This document shows positions 26,024-34,973 of a stretch of DNA of 58,618 nt, piece after piece. The DNA comes from Polynucleobacter sp. 31A-FELB. GTDB lineage: Bacteria > Pseudomonadota > Gammaproteobacteria > Burkholderiales > Burkholderiaceae. The first letter of the stretch is position 1; the number at the start of each line of letters is the position of its first letter. The stretch spans positions 1 to 58,618 of the forward strand of contig NZ_JACVOO010000013.1 in NCBI RefSeq assembly GCF_018882405.1. The letters run 5' to 3'. The notes beneath the pieces are model-generated. The model made no database searches and was not told where the DNA came from. It saw only the letters and a program-made list of their open reading frames with translations. Both the position numbers and the translations under genes were made by a program.

Positions 26024-27184
26024 GTGAAACTAAAAACACTTAGTGGAATATTTATATCAGCTATGCTGATCGCTTCATCGATTACCAATGCATTTGCATG
26101 TACCGCTTTAGTTTATTTGGATGCCAAAGGGCGCGCCTATACCGGTAGGACACTTGAGTTTGTTGGTATGCTGCCGAATCACATAGCCTACTATCCCGCT
26201 GGCACACATATGGAATCGTTTACGCCAGGCGCTAAGAAAGGCGTAGCTTTTGATACCAAGTACGCCATTTTTGCGGTTACTGCATCAGGTGTTATGGGCA
26301 CCACTAAGCGCGACATTTTGCACGAAGCAGTTAATAACCAGGGTTTAGCATTCTCAACAAACTCCTTAGGTGGGAATATATCTCCCGATGTGAGCAAAGT
26401 ACCGGATGGCAAGATTCTTTCTTCAACCGATTTAGGCACTTGGGCGTTGGGAAATTTCCAGACTGTTGCTCAAGTAAAAAAAGCCATCGAAAACAAAGAG
26501 GTTGAAATTTGGTTGCCCCCTATGCCGATGCTTGGTACCGAGCCTGCACCTGTTCACTTTGGCCTTTGGGATAGATCAGGCGCTGGTATTGTGATCGAAT
26601 GGACAACTGGTCAAACAACTGTTTATGACAACCCTGTTGGAGTATTGACTAACAACCCAGCGTTTCCGTGGCATCTAGAGAATATGAAGAACTATGCATA
26701 TCTCACAAATATAGATAAAAACAGGGGACAATTTAATAACCTAAAGGTTGCGTCTTTCGATAGTGGTGGCAATATGGCCAACCTTCCAGGTAATGAGCAA
26801 TCCTCAGGGCGTTTTGTCAAGGCTGCTTACTATTCCCAGTTTGCCTACAAGGGAAAAACTCCTGAAGAATCTATTCTTACCCTAAGCCATGTGATGAATA
26901 ACTTTGATCGTCCCATGAATATTTCTGCTGATTTGGTAACTGATCTTCCAGGCGGTGAAAGAAGCATGGTTAGCGGCTCCACCAAATCAAGTTCTGAAGT
27001 AACCCTTTGGACTGCGATACGTGATTTATCACAAAATCATTTTTATCTTAGAACGATCAATAGCCTTAACTACTCGAAGTTTGATATTAATAAGCTAAGC
27101 GCTCTGAAGCAGACTAAGGTCATTCCTATTGAGGTTTTAAACGCAAATACCAATCTGGATGCTACAGATCTGATGTTGAAATAA
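26024..27184 (+). CDS. Choloylglycine hydrolase family Ntn amidase, exported (paralog 2)
   Basis: Same architecture as the gene at 22400: signal peptide ending TNAFA and then C26. It has YTGRTLEFVG, VLTNNPAFPWHLEN, LSHVMNNFDRP and a shared C-terminal LNANTNLDATDLMLK-like tail. Length 386. The start is GTG 26024, backed by CGGAGG ten bases upstream. The three exported paralogs agree along their whole length, showing tandem-type expansion. A terminator follows at 27203. Confidence 0.87.
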   Translation: MKLKTLSGIFISAMLIASSITNAFACTALVYLDAKGRAYTGRTLEFVGMLPNHIAYYPAGTHMESFTPGAKKGVAFDTKYAIFAVTASGVMGTTKRDILHEAVNNQGLAFSTNSLGGNISPDVSKVPDGKILSSTDLGTWALGNFQTVAQVKKAIENKEVEIWLPPMPMLGTEPAPVHFGLWDRSGAGIVIEWTTGQTTVYDNPVGVLTNNPAFPWHLENMKNYAYLTNIDKNRGQFNNLKVASFDSGGNMANLPGNEQSSGRFVKAAYYSQFAYKGKTPEESILTLSHVMNNFDRPMNISADLVTDLPGGERSMVSGSTKSSSEVTLWTAIRDLSQNHFYLRTINSLNYSKFDINKLSALKQTKVIPIEVLNANTNLDATDLMLK

Positions 27185-27202
27185 GTATTATCTGTTCAAA
27201 AT

Positions 27203-27226
27203 AAAAGCCCCTTTATGGGGCTTTTT
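27203..27226 (+). terminator. Terminator after amidase paralog 2
   Basis: AAAAGCCCC / GGGGCTTTT stem with a short loop and a T run. Confidence 0.88.
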
Positions 27227-27363
27227 ATTATTTATTGCTTAGTACTTTGGTCATTAATAGCTTAATAATTTGAAGCTTTCAAAACCCTTTTCTTAACAGC
27301 ATAGATAAGGATATTCAGGCGGTAATTACTGCATGAAAGTGTTTGATATTAGTGAAATGAATA

Positions 27364-27987
27364 TTAACGAGTGCGAGTGTTGGATTCTTGAAGCTCTATA
27401 CGTTCAAGTGCTTCAATCCAGCCCATTAATTTTTCTTTTTCAGAATCTGGCAGGGGGTCGCTGGCTTTTTGATTTTGCAGAATATATTCCTGATCTTCTA
27501 ACTTTCTTACAAGCTCAAGAGTCTCTTTATTTTGGACCCCTAACATTTGGTAGAAATTAAAGTAAATCACTGACATGCTGAGCTTTTCAACATCAGGATT
27601 AACTGGTGTTTTACTGAGAAAAAGGCTCTTTAATGCTATCTGCGCATCACCAATGGTTTTGGCTTTACGTAAAAAATATTTCATATTTTGAATGCGGTTG
27701 CCAATCTCAAATTGATGGGTAGTGAGCTGAGCTCTATTGTGTGATTTCACCTCATAGTGATGTTGCATTGCTTGATAGGCTCCTGCTCCGCCAGTGATTA
27801 GCACTGACGACAAAAACCACATTCCCACATTGCTATTCAGAAGCTCGTTTATCTTTGCCCATAAGCCAGCTTCCACTTCCTTCACTTCCTTTCCGACCTC
27901 ATCGAGTTCCGAGCGAATTTTGCTGGTAATTTCGTGGCGATAGCGCTCTTCAGCTGCAATGATCGTTTTTCTTTCTTCGCTCAACAT
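27364..27987 (-). CDS. Hypothetical membrane protein with coiled-coil flanks
   Basis: Family not recognised. Residues 1-45 are highly charged and heptad-like (EERYRHEITSKIRSELDEVG), residues about 57-75 form one membrane helix (WFLSSVLITGGAGAYQAM), and the remaining 130 residues are soluble, helical and charged. Length 207. AAAGGTAATT precedes the ATG at 27987. It is convergent with the amidase at 26024 and divergent from the barrel gene at 28571. Confidence 0.65.
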   Translation of the reverse strand: MLSEERKTIIAAEERYRHEITSKIRSELDEVGKEVKEVEAGLWAKINELLNSNVGMWFLSSVLITGGAGAYQAMQHHYEVKSHNRAQLTTHQFEIGNRIQNMKYFLRKAKTIGDAQIALKSLFLSKTPVNPDVEKLSMSVIYFNFYQMLGVQNKETLELVRKLEDQEYILQNQKASDPLPDSEKEKLMGWIEALERIELQESNTRTR

Positions 27988-28570
27988 AATTACCTTTCAA
28001 TTACTTTCAGTGCGGAATGTACTGTAAATGCTTGGATATGTATTATAAGTTTTTATATATGAAGACTTAAAGTAAATTTGGAGTCCAAAATTTATAACTT
28101 ATTGTTTACTTTTTCTACTTATCACTTCTTCAATTACTAACAGCTTTGCCTGTAATATGATTGTCAATAAAAATATGAATGGAAGCGCCTATCGAGGTTG
28201 ATGACACTTTATTCTAATAATCAGTAGTCTGAAATTTTTCAAGCTTCATATTCATCAGTTGAGCTTCACCAAAGAAACCAAGGCTGTCAAATTTCAGGGG
28301 TATTAATACAAACAAAAACATTGATGCCACGGAGCTATTTTTAAGTCATAACTGTGTTTGGAGGCTCATGTTGATAGAATGTCAGCGAGGGTTTTCACTT
28401 ACTTGGCCCTCTTAGTTGTTGGATATATTAGCTATAAAGCTAATAGCCGTAGGTTAAATATGTGCTTATTCTTGTCTTATCGCCTTCTCGAATAACGCCG
28501 CTAAAAGAGGTTTTATTGTTGGTGGAGTGCATGCAGTGATTATTTTTCAATTTATTAAGCAAAAAGACCC
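27988..28570. other. Long gene-free region upstream of barrel X1
   Basis: These 583 bp contain no supported gene. The segment 28235-28352 aligns by eye with 38288-38405 in the other long gene-free region, about two thirds identical. The two share CAAAGAAA, a TTTAAAT-like run and GAT-GC-ACGGA. This may be a common regulatory leader or a small RNA. Confidence 0.55.
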
Positions 28571-29359
28571 ATGTCAAAATATTTAAAAGTCAGTGCTATT
28601 GTTTTATTTTCTGTATTTACTGAAATCGCATACGCCCAATCCGAGCCTAACCCAATCCCCAAGGTGAGCGATGAGTGGCGCTCATCGATAACTCCCTATG
28701 TTTGGGCTCCTGGACTGATGGCTACCATTAATAACAATAATGGGAGCTCAAGCACTGCGGATTTTTCAATGAATCAGGTGCTGAGCAATCTTAAATCTGG
28801 GGTTATGGGGGCTTCTGAAGTGCATAAAGGCAATTGGGGAATCATGACCGATGTCTTTTTTGCTACCTTACAAAATACCGGGATGCTCAATGCCCCAGAT
28901 TTTGACCGCAATATCCATCTTGCCGACAAGATTACCTTGCAAGCGACCATTTTAAATGGTGTTGCAACCTATACGGCTGTCAATAGCCCGGATCTTTACG
29001 TAGATGGACTCTTGGGTGTTCGGGCGGCATTTGCGACTGCATCAGCCCATCTGAACGATACAGCTACCAGCGTCAATGTGAGTACAACCTTCAATACGAT
29101 AGCCCCTATTGCGGGCTTTAAAGGACGCTATCGTTTAGCCAACTCCACTTGGTATGTCCCTTTTTATGCCGATGCTGGTAGTAGGGGCGGTCCAACCAGC
29201 ATGACATGGCAGGCGATGTTAGGTGTCGGTAAAGCATTTACCAATACGATTGATGCCTCTTTAACTTATCGCGCTTTATATGCCGATTTGCGTGGACATG
29301 GCGATGTGATGAAGGCTAACTTAAAAGGCCCGCAACTTGCTGTGACATTTAGTTTTTAA
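28571..29359 (+). CDS. Exported beta-barrel protein, family X, copy 1
   Basis: Signal peptide of about 22 residues (cleavage after AYA), then a protein with alternating aromatic strands typical of an outer-membrane barrel, ending in VTFSF, the C-terminal Phe signature used for barrel assembly. The conserved opening is PIPKVSDEWRSSITPYVWAPG. From residue 17 on, the DNA is identical to the gene at 39391. A related gene lies at 51412. The amidase at 29411 begins 51 bp after its stop. Function is unknown; passive channel or surface adhesin are possible. Confidence 0.75.
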   Translation: MSKYLKVSAIVLFSVFTEIAYAQSEPNPIPKVSDEWRSSITPYVWAPGLMATINNNNGSSSTADFSMNQVLSNLKSGVMGASEVHKGNWGIMTDVFFATLQNTGMLNAPDFDRNIHLADKITLQATILNGVATYTAVNSPDLYVDGLLGVRAAFATASAHLNDTATSVNVSTTFNTIAPIAGFKGRYRLANSTWYVPFYADAGSRGGPTSMTWQAMLGVGKAFTNTIDASLTYRALYADLRGHGDVMKANLKGPQLAVTFSF

Positions 29360-29372
29360 TTATTGATGTTGA
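28617..29372 (+). repeat. 756-bp perfect repeat, copy A
   Basis: Identical base for base to 39437-40192. It begins at TTACTGAAATCGC inside the signal-peptide codons and ends 13 bases after the stop codon, at GATGTTGA. Sequence on both sides differs. Confidence 0.97.
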
Positions 29373-29410
29373 ATTTATTGCTATCAAAAAATATTAAAGG
29401 ACGAATCCAA

Positions 29411-30547
29411 ATGAGAATCAAAAGTTTTGTAAGTGCATTAACAGCAGCATCACTGGTCTTTGCCTCCGTGGGTAATGCGATTGCTTGTACTTCCCTTGTG
29501 GTAACTGATGTCAATGGGAATGCATATCATGGTCGCACTATGGAATTTAGCGGCAGAGTCCCTACAGATTTAACTTACTTCCCGGCTGGCACTAGAGTTG
29601 CTTCTGCTACTCCCGCAGGAAATCAGGGATTAACATTTAATACTAAGTATGCAATTTTGGGGATGGCGGGCGCAATCATTTCAGGAGCCAAACAAGTGGC
29701 ATTTGCTGAAGGCGCTAATGATCAGGGCCTCAGCTTTTCTATGAATTGGTTGAACGGTACCACCTCTCCAGCAGTGGGCAATGACAATTCTAAGGTTTTG
29801 GCCGTGAATGATTTGGGCGCTTGGATCTTGGGAAATTTTAAGACCGTAGCTGAAGTCAAGGCTGCAATGGCAAGTGGTAATACAGAAATTTGGGTGCCTG
29901 TATCTAAGATGTTGGATCCAACTTCTCCATTGCCGCAGCACTATACCGTTCACGACAAAAAGGGTGAGGCAATTGTGATTGAATTTACACATGGCAAAGC
30001 CAATGTGTATGACAACCCTGTTGGCGTGATGACCAATGGCCCAGAATTTCCATGGCATCTACAGAACCTCAGTAACTATACATTTACTAATGTAGATAAA
30101 AATACTGGTAAGCTTGGTAAGTTGAAGCTTGCTACTCAAGATGCGGGGATCGCTTTAACGGCCTTACCATCGGCCCAAACTTCACAAGGCCGTTTTGTAA
30201 AGGCGGCTTTTTATGTGAACTATGTTCGCAAGGCTAAAACGCCAGATGACGCAATCATTACCTTGGGGCATATCCTGAACAATTTTGACCGTCCTCATGA
30301 TTTAACAGTAGATGGCTCTGGTGGAACTGGAGATGGGGTGCGAAGTGCCGCCACTTCTAGCGAAGTAACAGAGTGGACGGTGATGGCTGACCTTTCTCGA
30401 AATCTATATTACGTTCGAAGCATCAATGCTCTAAACTGGTCTGTTATTGATATCAATAAATTAAAAGACGTTAAGCAGATCAAATCTGTTTCATCTTATG
30501 ATGTTAATAAAGCTGGGGCAGATGCATTTAATTTGTTTTACAAGTAA
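29411..30547 (+). CDS. Choloylglycine hydrolase family Ntn amidase, exported (paralog 3)
   Basis: Signal peptide ending GNAIA with C26 next. YHGRTMEFSG, VMTNGPEFPWHLQN and LGHILNNFDRP match the other exported copies. In-frame start codons exist at 29363, but ATG 29411 has AAAGGA in place and gives a normal signal peptide; this makes 378 residues. It lies between barrels X1 and Y1, which suggests that its substrate enters through one of them. Confidence 0.87.
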   Translation: MRIKSFVSALTAASLVFASVGNAIACTSLVVTDVNGNAYHGRTMEFSGRVPTDLTYFPAGTRVASATPAGNQGLTFNTKYAILGMAGAIISGAKQVAFAEGANDQGLSFSMNWLNGTTSPAVGNDNSKVLAVNDLGAWILGNFKTVAEVKAAMASGNTEIWVPVSKMLDPTSPLPQHYTVHDKKGEAIVIEFTHGKANVYDNPVGVMTNGPEFPWHLQNLSNYTFTNVDKNTGKLGKLKLATQDAGIALTALPSAQTSQGRFVKAAFYVNYVRKAKTPDDAIITLGHILNNFDRPHDLTVDGSGGTGDGVRSAATSSEVTEWTVMADLSRNLYYVRSINALNWSVIDINKLKDVKQIKSVSSYDVNKAGADAFNLFYK

Positions 30548-30573
30548 CCATTCTTCAGAAATTAAGAATGAAG

Positions 30574-30592
30574 CCACCCTTGGGTGGTTTTG
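30574..30592 (+). terminator. Weak terminator after amidase paralog 3
   Basis: CCACCC / GGGTGG hairpin with TTTTG after it. Readthrough into the Y1 barrel gene is possible. Confidence 0.6.
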
Positions 30593-30653
30593 TTCTTAAT
30601 GGGGTTGGCGTGTTTATAGACGTGCAATGCCCTCAAAAACTTAATGTAAAAAG

Positions 30654-31466
30654 ATGAATTTTTTGACGCACTTATTAAAGCAAGGCTTGCCTATTTTTAT
30701 GATGGGCTGGTGTTGTATTACTTTGGCTCAAACGTCAAGAAGTACGATGAGTGAGGAGGCTAAGGCCGGTCAGAAAATGCAAAATCCCCTGTATCCCCAG
30801 ATACAGCTGCCATTGACTTATAACTACAATCCAAAATTAGGCGCTAATAATGGGTCGCAACAGACTGAGATAGGGTTCAATCCTATCATTCCGATTGACA
30901 TCAATAGTGATGTTCAGTTGATATTGAATCCAATGTTGACTTATAACCATAATGCCAATAATCAGCAGGTCACTAATCAGAATCAACCCATACAGTTAGC
31001 CACCTTTTTCGCACCGACTTATGCCAATAATTGGTATTACGGAATCGGTCCTTTTATTCAGGCGCCAGCAAGTAATGCAAATAATGGATCTAGACAAACC
31101 GGGCTTGGCGTTTCGGCCGGTGCATTTTTTACGCCTGATAATTGGGTGATAGGTGGCGCCATGTTTAATTCATGGGGCATTGGTAATAATCTATCTGGAG
31201 GTACTGCAAATATTTTGAATGTGCAGCCCACCATCTCCTATACCAGGGATGATGCTTGGACATATAGCCTGTCTAGCCAGATTATGTATAACTATGATGC
31301 GAAGGCCGCAACCAATCAACTCACCTTGAGTGGCGGCAAAACATTCAAAGTTATTGGGTATCACATACAGTGGCAAGTGGGGCCAACGTATATGGTGACA
31401 AGCAATCCTTCAAGCTCAAAGGGTGCTGGAGCCTACGCGGGTTTAACAGTCTTGTTGCCGAAGTAA
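30654..31466 (+). CDS. Exported barrel protein, family Y, copy 1
   Basis: Exported protein of 270 residues with a signal region ending near LAQTS. The mature part begins with a motif shared by all Y members: a short proline-rich lead (YPQIQLPLTYNYNP) followed by repeated Gly/Asn-rich strands such as YGIGPF and WTYSLSSQIMYNYDA. It ends in TVLLPK. It resembles outer-membrane proteins often mislabelled neuromedin U or transporter. Related genes lie at 38528 and 52239. No catalytic motif is seen. Confidence 0.7.
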   Translation: MNFLTHLLKQGLPIFMMGWCCITLAQTSRSTMSEEAKAGQKMQNPLYPQIQLPLTYNYNPKLGANNGSQQTEIGFNPIIPIDINSDVQLILNPMLTYNHNANNQQVTNQNQPIQLATFFAPTYANNWYYGIGPFIQAPASNANNGSRQTGLGVSAGAFFTPDNWVIGGAMFNSWGIGNNLSGGTANILNVQPTISYTRDDAWTYSLSSQIMYNYDAKAATNQLTLSGGKTFKVIGYHIQWQVGPTYMVTSNPSSSKGAGAYAGLTVLLPK

Positions 31467-31684
31467 TATAGGGGTGGTACACAGAAGGATTACAAAGCAA
31501 TTGAGCAGGTAAACGACACGGTTGCGCATAGGGTGGTGGCTTTGATATTTAGTCCCAAAGCGCATGTAACACCGACATAGTTTGCCGCGAAAATTTGATG
31601 ATAAATATTGGCGGTAATTTAAGGAAAGATTTTTAATGGACGCTACAATGAATATCAATAATTTATTTAATAAATGATTACATT

Positions 31685-32203
31685 ATGAATTTATTACACC
31701 ACCTTTTTTTTGGCCCAAATCCAATAACGCTATTTGAATTATATTTAGCTAATGCATTCGGCGGGCCACTTGAGTTGCTGGCTATCGATCTAGTTTTAAT
31801 ACTAACCATACATGCAGTTTCAATGTTTTTCATAACTGTTATATTCATGAAAACTGTTGAGAAATTTGCCTTTTGTAAAACTTTCTTTGGCGGCTTCCTT
31901 ATCTACCTGATGGCGATATTGGTGGTATTGCAGTCACACTTTGTAGATATTGTTTTTCTTTCAATCGCATTAGATGCGTTAAAAGTATTTCCTAGCCCCT
32001 TGAGTACCTTTTACTATGTGGTGGGTTTGTATACAACGGTGGGGTCTAACTACAATCCAGCGCCAGAGTGGCAGGGGCTAGCTCTCATCATTCCATTTTG
32101 TGGATTATTTGCCTTCTCTCTATCGGGGTCGGCCTTATTTACGATGCTGGGTTACTTCCTTGCGTCCTCTAAGCCATCAGCCAAGAAGAATGATTCCCTT
32201 TAA
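31685..32203 (+). CDS. Small four-helix membrane protein with channel-like pore segment
   Basis: 172 residues with about four membrane helices. Between helices three and four lies STFYYVVGLYTTVGSNY, which looks like the pore loop of two-helix K+ channels (TTVGYG) but with Ser-Asn after the Gly. A similar protein at 47297 has SSYTTMGIF at the same place. The pattern suggests an ion channel or a diverged relative; selectivity cannot be inferred. No partner gene is obvious. It is convergent with the efflux operon. Confidence 0.65.
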   Translation: MNLLHHLFFGPNPITLFELYLANAFGGPLELLAIDLVLILTIHAVSMFFITVIFMKTVEKFAFCKTFFGGFLIYLMAILVVLQSHFVDIVFLSIALDALKVFPSPLSTFYYVVGLYTTVGSNYNPAPEWQGLALIIPFCGLFAFSLSGSALFTMLGYFLASSKPSAKKNDSL

Positions 32204-32294
32204 TAAGTCTCAGCCACCTCTACTCGAGTCGTCATACTCTTAATCCTATGGTCGCAGCAGAGTATTTGAGCAACCAAGATGCTCAACTCTGATT

Positions 32295-33089
32295 CTATCG
32301 AGAGGCAACAGAGGATAAATTACCAATATCAGTTTGGAGCAGGGATTGGTCTGCTGGATTGAAAGACAGTAATTCTTTAACAATCGAGTCCTTAATATCG
32401 ATCAGATTTTTAGATCTCTGAAGTAATTTTTCGCTAGGGTCGAATATCAATGGTGAGGCCTCCATCAATTCCAAGAGTCTTTTTGCGGCATCATTAATTT
32501 GAATTGCCGTATTGAAGGCCGCTTCTGGCGTTGCGTTTAATAAAAGCGTGTCATATTGTTTCTTGATAAAGGTGCATAAACTATCCATCTCTTCCTGCAA
32601 CTCTAGTAAGGCATTATTTTTTCCAAATACAAAAGTTTGCAGAATGAAAAAAATAAATACTGCGCCAGATACACCCATCAACCTTGCAAAGAATAGTGAG
32701 ATTGGCTCAAATGATGTGTAGGGAGAATTCATATAAGAGAACGATAGGCAGACCGTTAACGTTATAAGAGCGATGTAATATTTGTAATCTTTATTTAGGA
32801 TAAATCCGAGAATAAATGCAATGATGACTACGATTACGGGGATTTGATCTGGAAATATTCGCAAATAGTATTGCAATAGGATGGCCCCGAATAAGCCAGC
32901 GATAGTGCCTATAAATCGATTTTTGGCTTTTTCAATTGTGAGAACGGTGCTAAATGGGGTAACGATGACAATGGCGGAGAGCGGAACCCAAAAACCACCC
33001 ACCCAATTAGTCAGCTGGTAAAACAAGAATGTTATGAAAACCAGAAAAGTTATCTGATTAATTCGGGTTTTAGTTGCTACGCTTTGCAT
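32295..33089 (-). CDS. FUSC family permease, second half
   Basis: The C-terminal half of a fusaric-acid-resistance type permease. Several membrane helices begin with NWVGGFWVPLSAIVIVTPF, which is the typical FUSC repeat opening, followed by GTIAGLFGAILLQYYLR. A helical cytoplasmic tail follows. The start overlaps the first-half gene by 13 bp in another frame. Together they give about 560 residues, close to a full FUSC pump. It may be a natural two-gene form or the result of a frameshift. Confidence 0.75.
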   Translation of the reverse strand: MQSVATKTRINQITFLVFITFLFYQLTNWVGGFWVPLSAIVIVTPFSTVLTIEKAKNRFIGTIAGLFGAILLQYYLRIFPDQIPVIVVIIAFILGFILNKDYKYYIALITLTVCLSFSYMNSPYTSFEPISLFFARLMGVSGAVFIFFILQTFVFGKNNALLELQEEMDSLCTFIKKQYDTLLLNATPEAAFNTAIQINDAAKRLLELMEASPLIFDPSEKLLQRSKNLIDIKDSIVKELLSFNPADQSLLQTDIGNLSSVASR

Positions 33090-33976
33090 GCCTGATTCCA
33101 GCTATCAATCAGATTAGATATGGAATGCATTGAGTCATCGCCAATGCTTGCATCGATTGGGGTCTTTACATGCGATTTTTCGAGTGTTGTTTCCTCTGAT
33201 ACTGCGGTGGATAGATCCTTAAGAGCCAGTGTCAGCGGTGAGGATGGTTCGAGTACCGAGCTATTTTTCTTCGCCAAAAATATTTGATATGAAATGATAT
33301 TCGTATAAAGGCTTGAATAAGTCTGATTTAGGTAGGGTAGTTGCGCCTTCATAAAAGACAAGGCGCCTAATGTAGTTTGATTATTGTTTGAAAAATTACC
33401 TTCAGACATAAGCCCTAAATCATTTTTAAGTAATTGTAAAAAGGCACTTTTAAAAGTTTTATCTCTAAAGTTTGGAAATAGCAAAATCACCACGCTTCCC
33501 ACAAGGCCAAATTCAATATAGAAGAAAAGGCTATTTAAGGCGGAATTTAAGTCGGTATCCCCGCTTTGCAACCCTATCATCCCAAACATGACGAATATTG
33601 CGGGCACCATAGCCGTTTGGGCGTTGGTCGCTAGAACTCTAAATAATAAATAGGTTAAGGCTGTAACCCCTACTAATGTCATGAAATTAAAATAGGAAAT
33701 CAACCCGAAAATAATGATGATGGCAACTATCATCAGGATTAATTTCCAAAATAGAAGTAGCTGCTGTTTCTTGGTATACGCTGGCAGAGACTCTGTAGCG
33801 ATTATCCCTATTAAAGTAGTCATGAAAAAAAGACCAGGGGAGGTGGGGGTAAAGAAAAATGCATTCCAGAGGCATAGAGCTATAGCCGCCGAGGCAGCTT
33901 TTAGACCAAGCAGTCTGCCGATCCAAAAAGGATCAAATTTTTCTAGATACTGATTGTTAATGCTGTAAACGGACAT
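33077..33976 (-). CDS. FUSC family permease, first half
   Basis: N-terminal half: about six membrane helices from residue 20, with the first FUSC-like repeat LGLKAASAAIALCLWNAFFF, then a soluble helical domain to residue 299. It overlaps the adaptor gene by 20 bp and the second-half gene by 13 bp, so all are translated from one message. It works in the inner membrane with the adaptor and the outer-membrane factor, like AaeB. Likely cargo is aromatic acids. Confidence 0.75.
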   Translation of the reverse strand: MSVYSINNQYLEKFDPFWIGRLLGLKAASAAIALCLWNAFFFTPTSPGLFFMTTLIGIIATESLPAYTKKQQLLLFWKLILMIVAIIIIFGLISYFNFMTLVGVTALTYLLFRVLATNAQTAMVPAIFVMFGMIGLQSGDTDLNSALNSLFFYIEFGLVGSVVILLFPNFRDKTFKSAFLQLLKNDLGLMSEGNFSNNNQTTLGALSFMKAQLPYLNQTYSSLYTNIISYQIFLAKKNSSVLEPSSPLTLALKDLSTAVSEETTLEKSHVKTPIDASIGDDSMHSISNLIDSWNQACKA

Positions 33977-34973
33977 AAGTACTCATTCCGTTTATCAGCG
34001 GATAATTCTTATCTGGATTGGTAATCTGAACAATGACAGGTAGTCGTTGTGGCAACAGGAGCCATTTATTTTCTGTTTGAACAATAGGTACGCCCGAAAA
34101 AAGCTGATTCGTCTGGCGTGCAACTCCCAATGGAATGGATACAACGGTACCCTCAAAGGTTTTCTTGCCCATGTAGGTTCTTGGGTACACGGTTACTTTA
34201 TTACCCTCTTTCACCCCCGCCAATTCAGTCTCCTCAAAATTGGCTTGAACATAGGTCTGTCCATCATTAATCAGTGTAAACATAGCTGCTGATGGCGATA
34301 CATGACTGCCGATACCCAAGAAAATATTTTCAACATGTCCATCACTCGGCGCGCGTACTATTGTGTAATCCAGGGAAAGTTTGGCTGTCTGCATGACTGC
34401 TTTTAAGCTCTCCGCATTTTCCTTTGCGGACTCAGCGTCGAGCTTATCTATTTCCAGTTGATCTTTTATCGATTCAACGGCATTAGCTTGAGCGTCTACC
34501 TTATTCTTGAGGTCAAACAGTTCAATACCAGGAATGCCATCCTTTACAGAAGGATCTTTTTTACTTTTGAATTGGTTTCTCAGGATATTTAAATCCGCTA
34601 TGGCCGCTTTAAGCTTGTGCCCAGTTAAATCTACTTTCTTCTCGGATGACTTGATGGCTAATAACGCTTTTTGGTATTGAGATTTGGCGCCTTCGTAAGC
34701 AAGTTGAAGATTTGTGGGGTCTAGGCTCACCAAGGGGTCACCCATCTTCACTGCCTGTCCATTCTTTACATGCACGACAGTAACAAGTCCAGATACTCTT
34801 GGCGCCATTGGAGTGGAAACCTGAACAACAAATCCATTATCAGTAAAGCGTAGGTATCCCAGTATTAGATAGATTACAAATACACATGCTCCTAATATGA
34901 AAATGAGCGTAGTAAAAGTCGGCTTCTTCTGCAGGAGCGCTTTGATCTCAGTTTTAATTGTTTCAATCTTCAT
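33957..34973 (-). CDS. Membrane fusion protein of an efflux pump (HlyD/EmrA type)
   Basis: Periplasmic adaptor. One N-terminal membrane helix (TLIFILGACVFVIYLILGYL), the lipoyl half-motif PRVSGLVTVVHVKNGQAVKMGD, a long coiled-coil hairpin around residues 95-200, the second half-motif APSDGHVENIFLGIGSHV, then a beta-barrel domain. The frame is open to 35114, but ATG 34973 (MKIETIKTE) gives the usual short cytoplasmic N-terminus and only an 11-bp overlap with the gene before it, so it is preferred. Resulting length 338. Confidence 0.88.
   Translation of the reverse strand: MKIETIKTEIKALLQKKPTFTTLIFILGACVFVIYLILGYLRFTDNGFVVQVSTPMAPRVSGLVTVVHVKNGQAVKMGDPLVSLDPTNLQLAYEGAKSQYQKALLAIKSSEKKVDLTGHKLKAAIADLNILRNQFKSKKDPSVKDGIPGIELFDLKNKVDAQANAVESIKDQLEIDKLDAESAKENAESLKAVMQTAKLSLDYTIVRAPSDGHVENIFLGIGSHVSPSAAMFTLINDGQTYVQANFEETELAGVKEGNKVTVYPRTYMGKKTFEGTVVSIPLGVARQTNQLFSGVPIVQTENKWLLLPQRLPVIVQITNPDKNYPLINGMSTYVRLQH

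Noticed and set aside
31443..31658. 71-codon reverse frame between barrel Y1 and the channel-like gene
   Set aside because: No ribosome site, odd composition and overlap with the Y1 end.
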